Positions 42,882 through 54,128 of a DNA stretch of 64,000 nucleotides are shown piece by piece (the first letter of the stretch is position 1; each line of letters starts with the position of its first letter). The notes beneath the pieces were generated by a model, which was not told where the DNA came from, made no database searches, and worked only from the letters and a program-made list of their open reading frames with translations. Origin of the DNA: Polia nebulosa (lineage: Eukaryota > Arthropoda > Insecta > Lepidoptera > Noctuidae); NCBI GenBank assembly GCA_951329385.1, contig OX589606.1, positions 30,326,539-30,390,538 on the forward strand. Direction: 5' to 3'. A program made the position numbers and the translations under genes.

Positions 42882-44915
42882 CTATTGAGTTGGCAAAGGA
42901 TACAACTTAGTGACAGGACGTTTATACGTGCCTGACGCGGTTTTTATTGAAGCGACTCGAATTACACCATCCGATCCCGGAAAAACTTCCTCTATGATAC
43001 CTAATGGCCAAGTCAATGGAGGTACGTTATCTTGACCCAAGAGAACGACAGTACCTATCTCTATAGGGCGATCGGGAGTGCACCACTTCTGGCGAACTTG
43101 CAGCGTGTGCAAGTACTCAATTCGCCATTTATTCCAGTAGGATAACACAAGTTGATCCAAGAGCCTTTTGCGGTTGTTTAGGTTTATGTTTTCTTCTGCC
43201 AATTCAGAAGAAGGCAAATACGTGAGTGGACTGGACATTAAAAAATGCGCGGGCGTGAGTACCTCCGGATGTGGGTCTGACGAAATGACACTAAGTGGTC
43301 GAGAGTTCAAAAGGCACTCAATTTGCACCAATACGGTCGAGAGTTCCTCGTAAGTGAGAAGTTGTTTACCTACGACTCTAAACAAGTGAGTTTTAACACT
43401 CTTAATATTCGACTCCCAAATACCTCCGAAGTGTGGAGCTCGCGGCGGTATTCTTGTCCACTCGATGCGTGATTTAAGAAGCTCATTTTTAATATCCGTT
43501 TGAACAGTTGAATTTAATAAAAAAGAATAAATATCATCCAATTGCGCCTTAGCGCCAACAAAATTGGTACCATTGTCTGAGTACATAACAGACACTGGAC
43601 CGCGGCGAGAAATGAATCTCTTAAATGCGGATAGGAAAGCCTCAGATGTGAGATCCGAAACAAGCTCGATATGTATGGCTTTAGTCACCATGCATACGAA
43701 CAAACATAAGTAAAGTTTCTGCGAACGTTGACCTCTACGTCGAATAGGTATATAAGCAAGCGGCCCGGCGAAATCTACACCGGTGTGTACAAAGGCTTTA
43801 GCATCACGGACGCGGTATCCAGGAAGTTCAGCCATTTTGGGCACCGGATGCTTAGGATTTAGACGGAAACAAGCATTACATTTCCGACAACGAGAACGTA
43901 CAACCGTTCGGCCATCCAATATCCAAAACCGCTGCCTTATAATGGACATCAATAACCCTGGGCCCGTATGGCAGTACGTATTGTGATAGTGATCGATAAT
44001 TAGATCGACTACGCGGTCGCGTTTAGGTAAAAGCGCGGGATGCTTGGCTTCATACGGTAAGTCAGATTTAGACAATCTGCCCCCAATACGTAAGATTCCG
44101 AAGCTATCAATGAAGACAGATAAACAGCGCAACTTCTTAGCTGGAAGTTCACCTGCTTTAATTAAATTTAAATCGCTCGCAAAATGTAAACTTTGAACTA
44201 ATCGAACAATGAAATTCTCGGCGGTTTGAATGTTTTCAACAGAACTATGACTATGTAGTCTGTTTGTAAATTTAAGAATGTACATAAATACACGTAACAA
44301 TTTATTCCATGAGCAAACACGGTCAGCTATAGTATCTAAAATACGCGGTTCAGTATTCGAAGTTTCTACAAGAAAAACCTTTGATTTAAACTCCGGCAAT
44401 GTTTCACATTGAGCAGGAGCGAACTTTAAAGGCCACTCGCTCATGGACTGATGGAGCCATGTGGGGCCGTTCCACCACAACGAGTGTCTTATTAAATCCG
44501 ACGGCAGCATGCCGCGAGACAGACAATCGCTAGGATTCTCTTTCCCGGACACGTGACGGAAACAAGCGGCAGGTAAGTTTTCCTGTATTTGAGCAATGCG
44601 GTTACTGACAAAAATAGACCATCTATGGGGAGATGAGTGGATCCACGAGAGAGCTATGGTGGAGTCCGAGAAAGCGTGGACACCTGTAATAGGTACACGA
44701 GCGGAAAGTTTTTCCTTGACTACGCGAACAAGTTTAGATAGAAGTAAAGCGGCGACAAGTTCTAATCGCGCTAGCGTTGTTATTTTAGCGGGGGAGACTT
44801 TGGACTTTGCACATAAGAGTCGGACAGTGATATCACCAGTAGGGTTGGTAATGTGTAAATAAATACAACAGCCATAACCAGTAAAGCTGGCGTCGCAAAA
44901 GGCTACGATGTTCAC
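42882..44915 (-). pseudogene. BEL/Pao pol: RNase H and integrase
   Basis: About 677 open codons continue the reverse-transcriptase frame after one stop. RNase H is at the start (AFCDASFTGYG, then the ARLELVAALL and FSDSTIALSWI motifs). The integrase follows: an HHCC zinc finger around HYHNTYCHTG and CRKCNACF, then the core with VDFAGPL, YSDNGTNFVGA and HFGGIWESNIKS supplying D, D and E. A C-terminal region ends 13 codons past GTYKRPVTK. The integrase itself looks intact and might act in trans if expressed. The stop in front of it at 45048-45050 disconnects it from the reverse transcriptase. Confidence 0.9.
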
Positions 44916-45047
44916 TACAGCTTCTCTAAAGACGCCAATGTGGCGAGGAACCTTTAGAGAAGAGAGTGAAGGAAAATCGCGCGTAAAAGCGGCAAACCGA
45001 TTTGTGATAGATTCCGGTGGAACCTCATCCCATCCTACTTTAGCTAA

Positions 45048-45833
45048 CTAAAGTTCTTTGATTAATACCTTCGCGTACAGCACAACGGGTCCTACAAGGC
45101 CCAGTACGTCGAACAAGCGGGCAACTAGCGATAGAATCGCGCGCTTCGTGCATTTATCATCCACGGCGATTGTTGTCAAAGAAAAATAATCATCAGCGGG
45201 TTCCCAGGTTAATCCAAGGATTTTGAAATTATGGACATCATTATCCATGCCAGAAAAATTAACTGGTAAGCGGTGAGACTCTGGGAGAATCTCTAATAAA
45301 GCGGGTGAATTGGTAGCCCATTTGACTAAGTCAAAGGAACCTACCTTCATTAAATCAATTAAATCGCGGGATAGACGCATAGCTGTCTGTTCGTCCGAAA
45401 CAGAGTAGACGTAGTCGTCCATGTAAAACTGAGTTTCTACCAATTTAGAAGCCTCAGGAAAGCGGTCGCTTTGCTCACACGCCAAGTTACGCAATGTGCG
45501 CATCGCTAAATAAGGACTAGGTTTTAGTCCGAAGGGAACGCGGTTAAAATAAAAGGTGCGAATAGGCTCACCTTTGCTAAAACGATACAAGATTCGTAAA
45601 TATTTGCGGTGGTGCTCTCTTACACCGATACGCAAGAACATTTGTTTTATATCCGCTGTCATCGCGACAGGGAATGTACGAAAATCAAGCAATAACAAAA
45701 ACCAGTCTGCTTGCAAATTAGGTCCGACATGCAAAATGTCATTGAGCGACAACCTCGAGTGAGTTATATAATCCGCGACAGTTTTATTATAATTCTCGCG
45801 TAGGGTCATTAACTTACGCTCGAGCGCAAGCAA
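45048..45833 (-). pseudogene. BEL/Pao pol: reverse transcriptase, internally deleted
   Basis: Recognised by LSLNDILHVGP, the TADIKQMFLRI segment with a catalytic aspartate, FNRVPFGLKPSP and the YMDD box in QFYMDDYVYS. The N-terminal fingers region jumps from a VADYI segment straight to LSLNDI; the part that normally carries the LPHH and RVVFDAS motifs is missing, roughly 45-60 residues by family knowledge. The frame ends at a TAG (45048-45050) where relatives have tryptophan, and the same frame continues directly into RNase H. Upstream the frame is not continuous with gag. Confidence 0.88.
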
Positions 45834-45952
45834 GCGCCTAGGGGCGTAGCCGTGCGAGCTACCTAGCCCGCCGGGTGTGCGCGCAAAAGGCAGATAGACA
45901 AAGTATCTGCCGTCTTCAAATAAGACTGAAGAATTAAAATTATTTTCACACT

Positions 45953-47869
45953 CTAATTCGTGCGGACCAATAACGGAACGCGGCGCGGCGCGGCGCGGCG
46001 CGGCGCGGCGGTGGCGGCGGGTGGAATTTCCTCTAGCTCAAAAAACTTATGTAAATTTGACTCGACTTCAATGTCGGCCTGCGCGGTAAACGAAGATGCA
46101 ATGTGTGTCACATCACTACTACTACAATCAATATCACCCATAAGTACATAACCGAAGCTAGTCAGTACAGCAGGGGGTGCGCGGGTGCCTGTGTCGACCC
46201 TGTCTCCCAGGTAAATAAAGGGGAACAATTGTGCTCCAAGCACAAGATCTACTCCGCTCGGAACATTCCAGAGCGAGTCGGCGAGCGGTAAGCTATTTAA
46301 GTATGACATGTTATCATTGTTATGTAATCTAATTAATTTCGCGGGAAGTCTATCTGTAATACAATCAACAACTAACGCTTGTATCGAAAACTTCGTATGA
46401 GGGTCAAACCGAGATTCTATGTTGAGATGAATAAAACCGTGTATTGGTTTCGATGACATTCCAGCACCTTGTAAAAATGAATTGCGTAATTTAATTATGG
46501 GTAAGTTCAAACGTTTACAACAGTCCACAGTAATTAAATTATTTTGCGATCCGTTATCTAGTAGGCACCGAACCACCTCCTTATCTCTGATGTCGCTATA
46601 GTATGCATATAACTGCGCGGTCGCTAGCAAAATGGTTGACCCAGTTTTAACAGCTGTAGTGAGCGAAACAGATGTATCCTTAGTAGGCGCTTGCGGCTCG
46701 GGCGATAATGACTCATGTTTTTCTCGGAAATGTAAGAGAGAATGGTGGTTCTTCTTACAAATTTTACAAACGTTACGTGACTTACATTTAACCAAAGAAT
46801 GGGATAGACTTAAACAGTTTATACAGCCACGTTTTGCTTTTATAAAATCAAAACGTGCAAGCGGTGTTCTAATATTTTTAAACTGCGGGCAATAGAACAG
46901 CTGATGTCGTACGTCATCCTTATCGCAAAGCGTACATTTGCCATTCGAAACCGGTTCATTACGCGATACGAATGACTTAGCGGTGTTATTTTTTGTTTGA
47001 TGATTAACTGAACTAGACTTAGCGCGCGGTTCCGTCTGTAAATTATTACCGTATGAGCGTTGTAGTACCTTAACATATTCTTGCATGAATGTTATAAACT
47101 CCGCATAGGAAGGTAATTCTTTTTCACTCACACGTGATTCAAACTGTAAGACAGTTTGCGCGTCAACCTTTCTTAAACCACAGTGTAATAAAACAAAATC
47201 CAGTAAGTCTGGAATGTCTAACTGCTTCAAGGCTGCGACGGACGCTGAATATCGTTCCACAAAAGTATTGAGGCTCGCGGCATTTCCGGCGCATTGTTTA
47301 ATGTCCAGTATATTATTGAGATAATGAATCCCTAAACTACGCTTATCTTGATACCTTTTTACGAGACTGTTCCACATAACGTTGTATGTATCACCTGTAG
47401 GAACAATGCCCGCGGTCAGCTTCAAGGCATCATGAGTCAATTTACTGATCAAGTACTGGACACGCTGCGAGTCAACCAGATCGGTATTTAAATGAACATT
47501 ACTTCGAAACATTTCATAAAATATGGGCCAATTTTCCGCTTTACCATCGAACGTTGGCAAATCTATGGGCGGTAATTTTATCCGAGTACCCACTTTGTGT
47601 TCCGATGTTTCGTTTTTCGAAAGTATGAGATTACGTTTATATTTAATATTAGAATATAAGTCTTCAATAGCATATAGACTCGAATAGTCTGGTGCGGTTT
47701 GGTCAATCTCGAATTGCAATTCATTCATTTGTTCTACTATTTCCTCAAATTTGTTATATTGCTCAGTAATTGTTTCTGACTGCGCTAAGAATGTCTCATT
47801 TGAACGTGAATCATAGTTCGAGATGTTTCTGGAATCATTATATATGCGATTAACTCGCTCGAAAATCAT
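45953..47869 (-). pseudogene. BEL/Pao gag and protease
   Basis: 638 open codons. The gag part (DUF1759-type) spans about residues 60-290 with PTFDGKAENWPIFYEMF. Zinc knuckles follow (CTLCDKDDVRHQLFYCP and a CINCLSLSHSLVKC, CKICKKNHHSLLH pair). The retropepsin-like protease has LLDNGSQNNLI, where many relatives have DSGS. Two breaks flank the frame: an A7 run at 47873-47879 separates it by one base from a likely upstream start (ATG at 47924-47922), and an expanded GCGGC repeat at about 45980-46012 throws it out of the pol frame, ending at 45953. Confidence 0.9.
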
Positions 47870-48027
47870 TTGTTTTTTTAGCGGTAAGCTGAGCCAATTT
47901 AGCTTCTTGCTTGCGGGACGCCATTTTGGGGCACTAATAAAGTTATGTGCCTACCTACTGTAATGACTTGTACTTAATTTGTACTGAATTTTACTGATGC
48001 CTATCCAGGCTCGAAAGGACCATCTAA

Positions 48028-48642
48028 TGGAGTTGCCCAAGCGTGTAAATAGCCGTGGGTCTCTGCGGATGTAGAACAGTAAATACGACCAAGCACTTGG
48101 AGGGAATGCTGGCCCAAAATTGCCTATATTTGTCTGTATAACTTCAAGTTAGGAGTGGTCGGCAGCAGTTGGCGAATGTGGCCCTACTCACAATTTGTAA
48201 AACAAGTGGTACCTTACTTTCCGGGCTGTTCTCGATGGTTGCACGTCGAATTGTCGAGTGGCCACTCGTTCTCTTCACACCAACACTCCTGATTATGCTT
48301 GTTCAGTAGTTAACGGACGCGGTAAATATGGGTTATTTATTATTCCCGGCGGATCCCCAACGTTTACGGGATTTACTCGGGATTTTAGCGTATTTGCGGG
48401 GACGATATTATTTTAAGACATTAATTTAGTCTGCGGTGAGATGCGCGCTGTGCCTCGCGGCGTTAGACACACACACACACTGACGTCAAAACTGACGTGA
48501 CGTCGATTGTTGCATTTTAAATTGTCTATAGCTCGTCGTAAAGCCGGCCACTCACGTCTGTCTGACAAATTAAAGCGAGACTCACACGCAACGTGATACC
48601 AACCCCACCCAACTTGCAGAGTGGCGGCAACTCGCCACACCA
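48028..48642 (-). repeat. BEL/Pao 5' LTR
   Basis: 615 bp, TG...CA ends, 612 of 615 identical to the LTR at 41829. It should hold the element promoter and, in the transcript, the R region. Confidence 0.95.
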
Positions 48643-48830
48643 ATATCTATAATAGGTTATATATTCTTATTATATTAGGAGTAAGAACAACTAATTGTTT
48701 TAATGTTCTATTTTTGATTATTGACTGGGTGACCTCTATTATTTAACTATCAATAAACTTGTGTAACGGTATTTAACCTTGATTACTTGCTTACTTGAAC
48801 CTTGGTTCCTTTATCTTGATGGACTCAGAC

Positions 48831-48927
48831 TTAAGGCCCTTCTCGCGGTCCAGTGGCGCCCTCATTGAATAAAAAATCGAATTTTTAATTCAATGAGGGC
48901 GCCACTGGACCGCGAGAAGGCCTTTAA
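48831..48927. repeat. Compact palindromic element, 40-bp arms
   Basis: TTAAGGCCCTTCTCGCGGTC and GACCGCGAGAAGGCCTTTAA are the outer parts of near-perfect 40-nt arms around a 17-nt loop. Arms are the same as at 1446-1484 and 1658-1696, but without that copy's 165-bp interior. 48930-49180 holds nothing else recognisable. Confidence 0.9.
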
Positions 48928-49179
48928 AGGCGAATTTACACCGTTGTCGCAAGATTCCTGCGATTACTCTAAATGATGCACAGGTGTTGATCTGCAAGCT
49001 TGATGTGAAAAAAGTCACCACCGTCAAGTCAAGCTTGCCAATACATATAAATAAACAATTATCTATAAACTAATCAGGTCCCAAAATCTGTAAGTGCCGT
49101 CGACTTAAAATTAGTTTATATAGATAGTTTATGTAAATAAGCTCAATATTCAAGGTTTATTTATTTTTTCCTTTTCTAG

Positions 49180-49245
49180 TTCCTTTTTTTTCAATATACG
49201 GTCCAATTGAGAACCTCCTCCTTTCTTTTTTCGTCGGTTAAAAAC
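49180..49245 (-). repeat. ACCGACTTC repeat end fragment
   Basis: GAGAACCTCCTCCTTTCTTT and GTCGGTTAAAAA at the edge. The neighbouring 49246-49570 is unassigned. Confidence 0.5.
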
Positions 49246-49574
49246 CTGACACTACTATGACATTTTTGATAATACATGTATTTTGATTTTCAAGTTCGAG
49301 GTAATTTTTCTTCGCAAGCTTTTGGAGTCAACGGTCTTAAAATTGTGATGAAGGATCAATCTAGCCCTATTTTAGTACCAGATACTTGCCAGTAACATGC
49401 TATTATCAAAATTGCGCATTGTTTGATTTCGTAATTTTTCGGTACGGCAACTCAATAAATGAATACCGGAACTGATATTCATTGAGATTTTATCAGTAAT
49501 AGAACATATCGTTGTGATGATAAAATCATAGAATTTAGCAAAAAATATTAACTACAATGAGAAAGCATTTTTGG

Positions 49575-49625
49575 AGGTTAGATAGGTAGTCGCCCCATGT
49601 AAAATACTGAATATCAGTATCACAA
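49575..49625 (+). mobile_element. S3 fragment
   Basis: GAGGTTAGATAGGTAGTCGC followed by CATGTAAAATACTG, as in the S3 copy at 62392. Confidence 0.6.
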
Positions 49626-49638
49626 TACAATACAATAT

Positions 49639-49986
49639 TGTAGGAACCCAAGCTCTCTTGTGAGCTACAGGGCACCTTGGAGGCACTTCGACGTTACCGG
49701 GGACGTCGCGCAGCTCGGCGACTCGTTGCCTCGGTGCGAGAGGACTATATGGAAGGGATCTGTCTACGGGCGGATAAGTTAAACTGCTGAGGGCGACTTC
49801 AATTAACTATATTGTAGTAATAGGGAAACACACATATGGCACTTGGACGAGCTCGCTGAACTCTCTCTAACTGACACATCCGTCAAGCCTATCACTTATT
49901 CTAATCTTATTTCCACCGGCTTTCCAATGATTCTAGAATCTTCTAACCTGCCAGTCGCCAACATAAGGTTGTGACTATAATTGTCA
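49639..49986. mobile_element. Candidate solo LTR
   Basis: A 348-bp segment begins TGTAGGAACCC and ends AATTGTCA, flanked by CAATAT at 49633-49638 and 49987-49992. TG...CA ends plus a short duplication fit a solo LTR, but the right end lies in a palindrome (TTGTGAC/GTCACAA) that could produce this by chance, and no related internal sequence is present. Confidence 0.4.
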
Positions 49987-50267
49987 CAATATCTAGCTGC
50001 ATCCGCTAAGGACAGAATATAACAGAAATAATAGAATAAACTTTATTGCAAGTACACCAAAAAGTTACACAACTTTAAACACGATTTACGTTGGTCGCAC
50101 TGAAAGTTCTTAGAATAGGCCAGTAAGAAAACCAGCTGATGAAAAATTAATTCAAATTTCAAATTAGGAACTCTTTGGGAATCTGCAGTCTGCAGATGTG
50201 TAATTAATTCATTTCATTTGTTTTCACAAATTGGCGGCAATTTAAAAAGTGTCTGTCGTGGGTCGAA

Positions 50268-51575
50268 ATGGATTTGACTAGAGAACATTTTCGGTTAATG
50301 ATTTATTACGACTTTCGTTGCGGTCGTACTCAACAACAATGTTACGATAGACTTCGATAAGCATTTCATGACGAAGCTCCATCCCGTGCCACTGTTTACA
50401 AATGGTTTAATGAGTTTAAACGTGAGCGAAACAAACTCACTGATGATACGCGAGAAGGACGTCCTTCTACGGCGACTACTGAAGATAACGTGAGTGCTGT
50501 GAGGCTAATGATAGAAGCTGATAGAAGGATGACATATCTACAGATTCGGGCAGCTTTAGGCATCCGGCATACCCGGCCCTGCGGACGGCGAATAATGGAT
50601 AGCTCGCCGTCCGATCAGCAGCAGGCTCAAGAGTCGATGGCGCCTAGTGTTCCACGCGCGCCTCAAAGAGTTGTCAGCATACATGACGGGGCCCGTCATA
50701 GCCGATGCCTGCCTAGGGGTTGCGGATAAATTCGAAAGTGTTACCTCGCCCGTGGGCATTTAGGACAGGGAGGCACAGGGGTGGGTTTTAGTCAGTAATA
50801 GTCTGACACGCCCCCGCTCCACCCTAGAGCGGCAGAAGGCATTGTATTATTTCCCACCTCCCAAAAAAAAAAAAAAGCATCGGCATGAGTGAGGTAGAAA
50901 AAGTTTTACATGAAAATTTAGGCGTCAGAAAGCTTTGTACTAGATGGATACGTCGTAATTTAATGGAAGATAAAAAATGCCGTCGTTTGAGCGGCACCAA
51001 GCCGCTCAATGCTGGAGTTGACTCGAATGCTGTATATGACATCGTCACAGATGATGGAAGCTGGATATACTGTTACGAACCCGAAACCAAAAGACAATCT
51101 GCCCAATGGATGCTTCCATTCGATGATTTGCCGACAAAAGTAAAGAAGGGCCGAAGTTAAGGAAAAAGATGATTGCCTCATTCTTTGGACAGACGGGTCA
51201 TTTCACTACAATTCTCCTAGAAGATAAAAGTACTATTTCTGCAGATTGGTATGTCAGTCATGGCTTTTATTTATTTCCAAAAATAAAAGATAAACTTTGA
51301 GGAATTCATGATAACCATTCAACCGCTCCCCAAGCGAACGACATAGCCGTTACGCCACCAGCTCGATCGGGCATTACTTCACCCGGTGTTTCCTAGCTGA
51401 CTACCCTCGTTTTATGAACCCTGAAGTTGCCGCGGGTATTTTTTTTTTGCGTTTTAAAAAGGCGTCGACGAGATCCCTAGAAAAACTGGGCCCACTGCTT
51501 CATTCAATGGTTCCATTGCATGCGACGATGCTTAAAAAGGAACGGAGAGTCGAAGACTACTTCGAAAAGCAATAA
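50268..51575 (+). pseudogene. Mariner-type transposase, decayed and interrupted
   Basis: The start MDLTREHF and the helix-turn-helix region with SRATVYKWFNEFKR (about 50377-50425) are mariner hallmarks. The middle has TRWI and VTDDGSWIYCYEPETKRQS, which includes the first catalytic aspartate. The C-terminus reads IQWF, MRRC and RNGEYFEKQ with a stop at 51573-51575. Breaks are an in-frame TAA near 50358, an R1t insertion at 50571-50876, a frameshift near 51155 and loss of the block with the second and third catalytic aspartates, part of which (51290-51470) is unrelated DNA. Inverted ends were not located. Confidence 0.85.
50571..50876 (+). mobile_element. R1t copy 9 (short form), with near-perfect TSD
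   Basis: Duplication GCATCCGGCAT at 50560-50570 and GCATCGGCAT at 50877-50886 (one base missing). The 306-bp copy starts ACCCGGCCCTGCGGACGGCG and ends in poly(A). It has the stem, the GTCGATGGCGCC segment and the usual 3' block, with no protein-coding content. Confidence 0.88.
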
Positions 51576-51616
51576 AAATATTAGCAGATTTCTATATCAT
51601 TCCGTTTTTCATTTTT

Positions 51617-51852
51617 AGGGTTCCGTATCCGAGGGGCCAAAGGGAGCCCTATTGTTGTCACTCTCGTGTCCGTCTGTCTGTCTGTTCGTCGTCTGTCACA
51701 AAATTTTGTTACGAAGAATTTTTTAAATTCCTATTGACCTATGAACTTAAAATTTGGTGATAATGTTTATTATTACGTATACTTTACTAACAAATACCAA
51801 TATTTGGTACGGAACCCAAAATGTGCGAAATTCAACACGATTTTGAGCAGTT
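51617..51852 (-). repeat. GTTCCGTA repeat
   Basis: TAGGGTTCCGTATCCGAGG at one end, GGTACGGAACCCAAAATGTG at the other, and GTCCGTCTGTCTGTCTGTTC inside. 51853-52460 has no recognised feature. Confidence 0.7.
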
Positions 51853-52460
51853 TTTTTTAAACTATTAGTTTGAGCCCCGTAAATCTATGGGTCACAACAT
51901 TTTTGGAAAAAGGAAAATGAAAACGATGAGACAAGAGTATTCCAATGCGTTATTATCATTATTTCAAGAAAAAATAAGTTTCGTTTGAACGGTCACGATT
52001 AATAAGAAATCATTTGATCAATGACAAAATTAATGTTTTTTTTGGAACCTACAAGGAAAAAATATTCAAAAAACTGCCATTTTTTTTGTCTACCTAAATA
52101 CGTCATTCATGATAAAGCACCAAGATTCTTTGGAACTTGAAACCTCACTGTGGTTTTAGTTCTTTGTGGCACAAAGTTACCTAATAAAACCTCGTTTTCG
52201 ATAATGACATACCTAAGTCATTAAATCTATTACGCAGATAGTCTTTGATCAATACAATAAATGTCACTTTTAAAGTTACTTCAATGTATCTTTTTTTATA
52301 AACAACTAGTTAAGCACTTGTAACAACCGGCCAACTAATGAGATAAAATAAATTTATTTGTATTTCAAAGTAACTGCAGAAATATAGGGCAGGTAGAGGA
52401 AAATCAGACTTTGAAAATGTAGCTGATAGCATTAATGTAGAAGAGAAACACTTTTGTGTT

Positions 52461-52937
52461 TTTAACCGACTTCGAAAAAGGAGGAGGTTATCAATTCGGA
52501 TGTTTGTTTTTTTTTTTTATGTATGTTCGGGCATAACTCAGTCATTTATTGACGGATTTGCAAAATTATTTTTTTGTTTGAAAGGGGTTTATTCTGAAAT
52601 GGTCCCATTTAAATTTCAAAAAGATCTGGTGATGGGTTTCGGAGACAGACATCGGAACTCTTCAAAAATTGACAGCAAATCAACCGCGATTGCTGCTATC
52701 GTATGTCTATGAATTGTTAACACAGTTTAATGGGGAGCCACAACTAAAAAGTGAAAAATAAAAACTTTTTTACAAAAAAATAGAACCGACTTCCAAAAAA
52801 AGTGCAAAATAACTTTAATTTCGGAAGTCGGTGTCAAAAAACGAAGACACAAAACAGGAACACCGACTTCCGAAATTAAAGTTATTTTGCACTTTTTTTG
52901 GAAGTCGGTTCTATTTTTTTGTAAAAAAGTTTTACTT
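52461..52937 (+). repeat. ACCGACTTC repeat with hairpin (copy B)
   Basis: A well-preserved copy starting TTTTTAACCGACTTCGAAAA. The hairpin (arms 52760-52834 and 52860-52933) ends it. The open frame at 52500-52712 is fortuitous. Confidence 0.75.
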
Positions 52938-53189
52938 TACATTGAGGGTTGAACGTGGATTACTGGGGGGTTGAACATGGACCACATTTAGGTGTTCAAC
53001 GTAGTCGGGAGTAAAATCTGTGGTGGTTGAACGTGGACTAAACCAAGTCAAACATGCATGGAATTGACATGAACTACCGAAATGTCATATATCATACATC
53101 TCTATTCTTACCGCACTATTTTTTATTGACGTTAGTATTATAACTTACCGCACTAGTATCATAAATAACTATTACCGTGTGTATACCGA

Positions 53190-53610
53190 CAGTTTATGAA
53201 ATACCTGTACCTATATATAAAATTCAAAGTCCTGACTGACTGACTGATATATCAACGCACAGCCTAAACCGCTGGTCCTAGAGACATGAGATTTGGAGGG
53301 TGTGTTCTCTGTGAAAAGTAGATATCCACTAAGAAAAGGTTTTCCGAAATTCAACCCCCTTTTTTGTGGGGAATGGGTAAACATCCAATGACTTCTCCCG
53401 CTCTGGGTGGAGCGGGAGGGCGTGTCAGAGTTTTACTGACTAAAACCCACCCCTGTTCCTTCAGTTGCCAAAGTGCCCTGGGGTGCGGTAACTCTGTTTC
53501 GAATTTCCATGACCCATAAGGCATAAAAAAAGGGTTGAAGGTAACACAAGGAAACAGTGGAAGTACTGATTACACGCGGGCGAAGCTGCTGGCAAAAGCT
53601 AGTCACATAT
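53190..53610. repeat. Lepidopteran repeat split by R1t copy 10
   Basis: GACTGACTGACTGATATATC, ACGCACAGCCTAAACCGCTG and, on the right, ACACGCGGGCGAAGCTGCTG GCAAAAGCTAGT are the two parts of a widespread repeat. Confidence 0.6.
53360..53512 (-). mobile_element. R1t copy 10
   Basis: Poly-T, ACATCCAATGACTTCTCCCG and GTGCGGTAACTCTG; truncated near TTTCGAATTT. It sits inside the repeat at 53190-53610. Confidence 0.85.
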
Positions 53611-53835
53611 TATGATGTAAAACTTTTTATTTTCAGTAAGACTCGGATACGTTCTAAATTATCTTTAGATGTCACTTATTGTATTTGAAATGATCTATTT
53701 ATAATTTATCAAGAGTTTACACTTTCGCAAAATTTTGTTAACAACTATCCGGTGACATATATACTCGACAAAACTAATGTAATATTTTCCATACCTGTGT
53801 TTAAGATACAATTTGTAGGGCTCGTGGCTACGTCA

Positions 53836-54128
53836 TAACTGCCACATGGGTCGAGCTGTAGTGCTTTCTAACATTGAACCGTGGATAGGTAACCCTCCAT
53901 CTCATATCTAGCCTTTCGTGTAACGGATAACACGTGAAGCCGTTTGTTCCAGCTGTCATTTACAGATCTTTGACATTTGTTACAGTTCGAAGCCAGAAAA
54001 TTTTAATATTAATTTAAACAATGGGTGTCATGTTACCCAGTAACTGAGTTATGGAAGTCAGATAAGCAGTTGATCCATGTATTAGATTAGCAACCGGTAC
54101 GACTGGAAGCTGACCCCAACTATTCTCC
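53836..54128 (+). mobile_element. S3, diverged
   Basis: GTGAAGCCGTTTGTTCCAGC, ATCTTTGACATTTGTTACAG and CAGTAACTGAGTTATGGAAG match the S3 copy at 62392 in order. 54130-54785 has no recognised feature. Confidence 0.6.

Larger units (their letters stand above)
41829..48642 (-). mobile_element. BEL/Pao LTR retrotransposon, full length but damaged
   Basis: The 6,814-bp element has two 615-bp LTRs and a 5-bp duplication ATATC at 41824-41828 and 48643-48647. On the minus strand the 5' LTR is followed by TTAGATGGTCCTTTCGAGCC, which fits a primer-binding site after a short spacer; the tRNA is not assigned. A purine-rich GGCGGGGAGCA precedes the 3' LTR. Gene order is gag, protease, reverse transcriptase, RNase H, integrase; no envelope gene fits between integrase and LTR. 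The pol region has several lesions, so it should not be autonomous. Confidence 0.95.

Noticed and set aside
45960..46291. Alanine-rich plus-strand frames opposite BEL pol
   Set aside because: They arise from the GC-rich pentamer repeat on the antisense strand.
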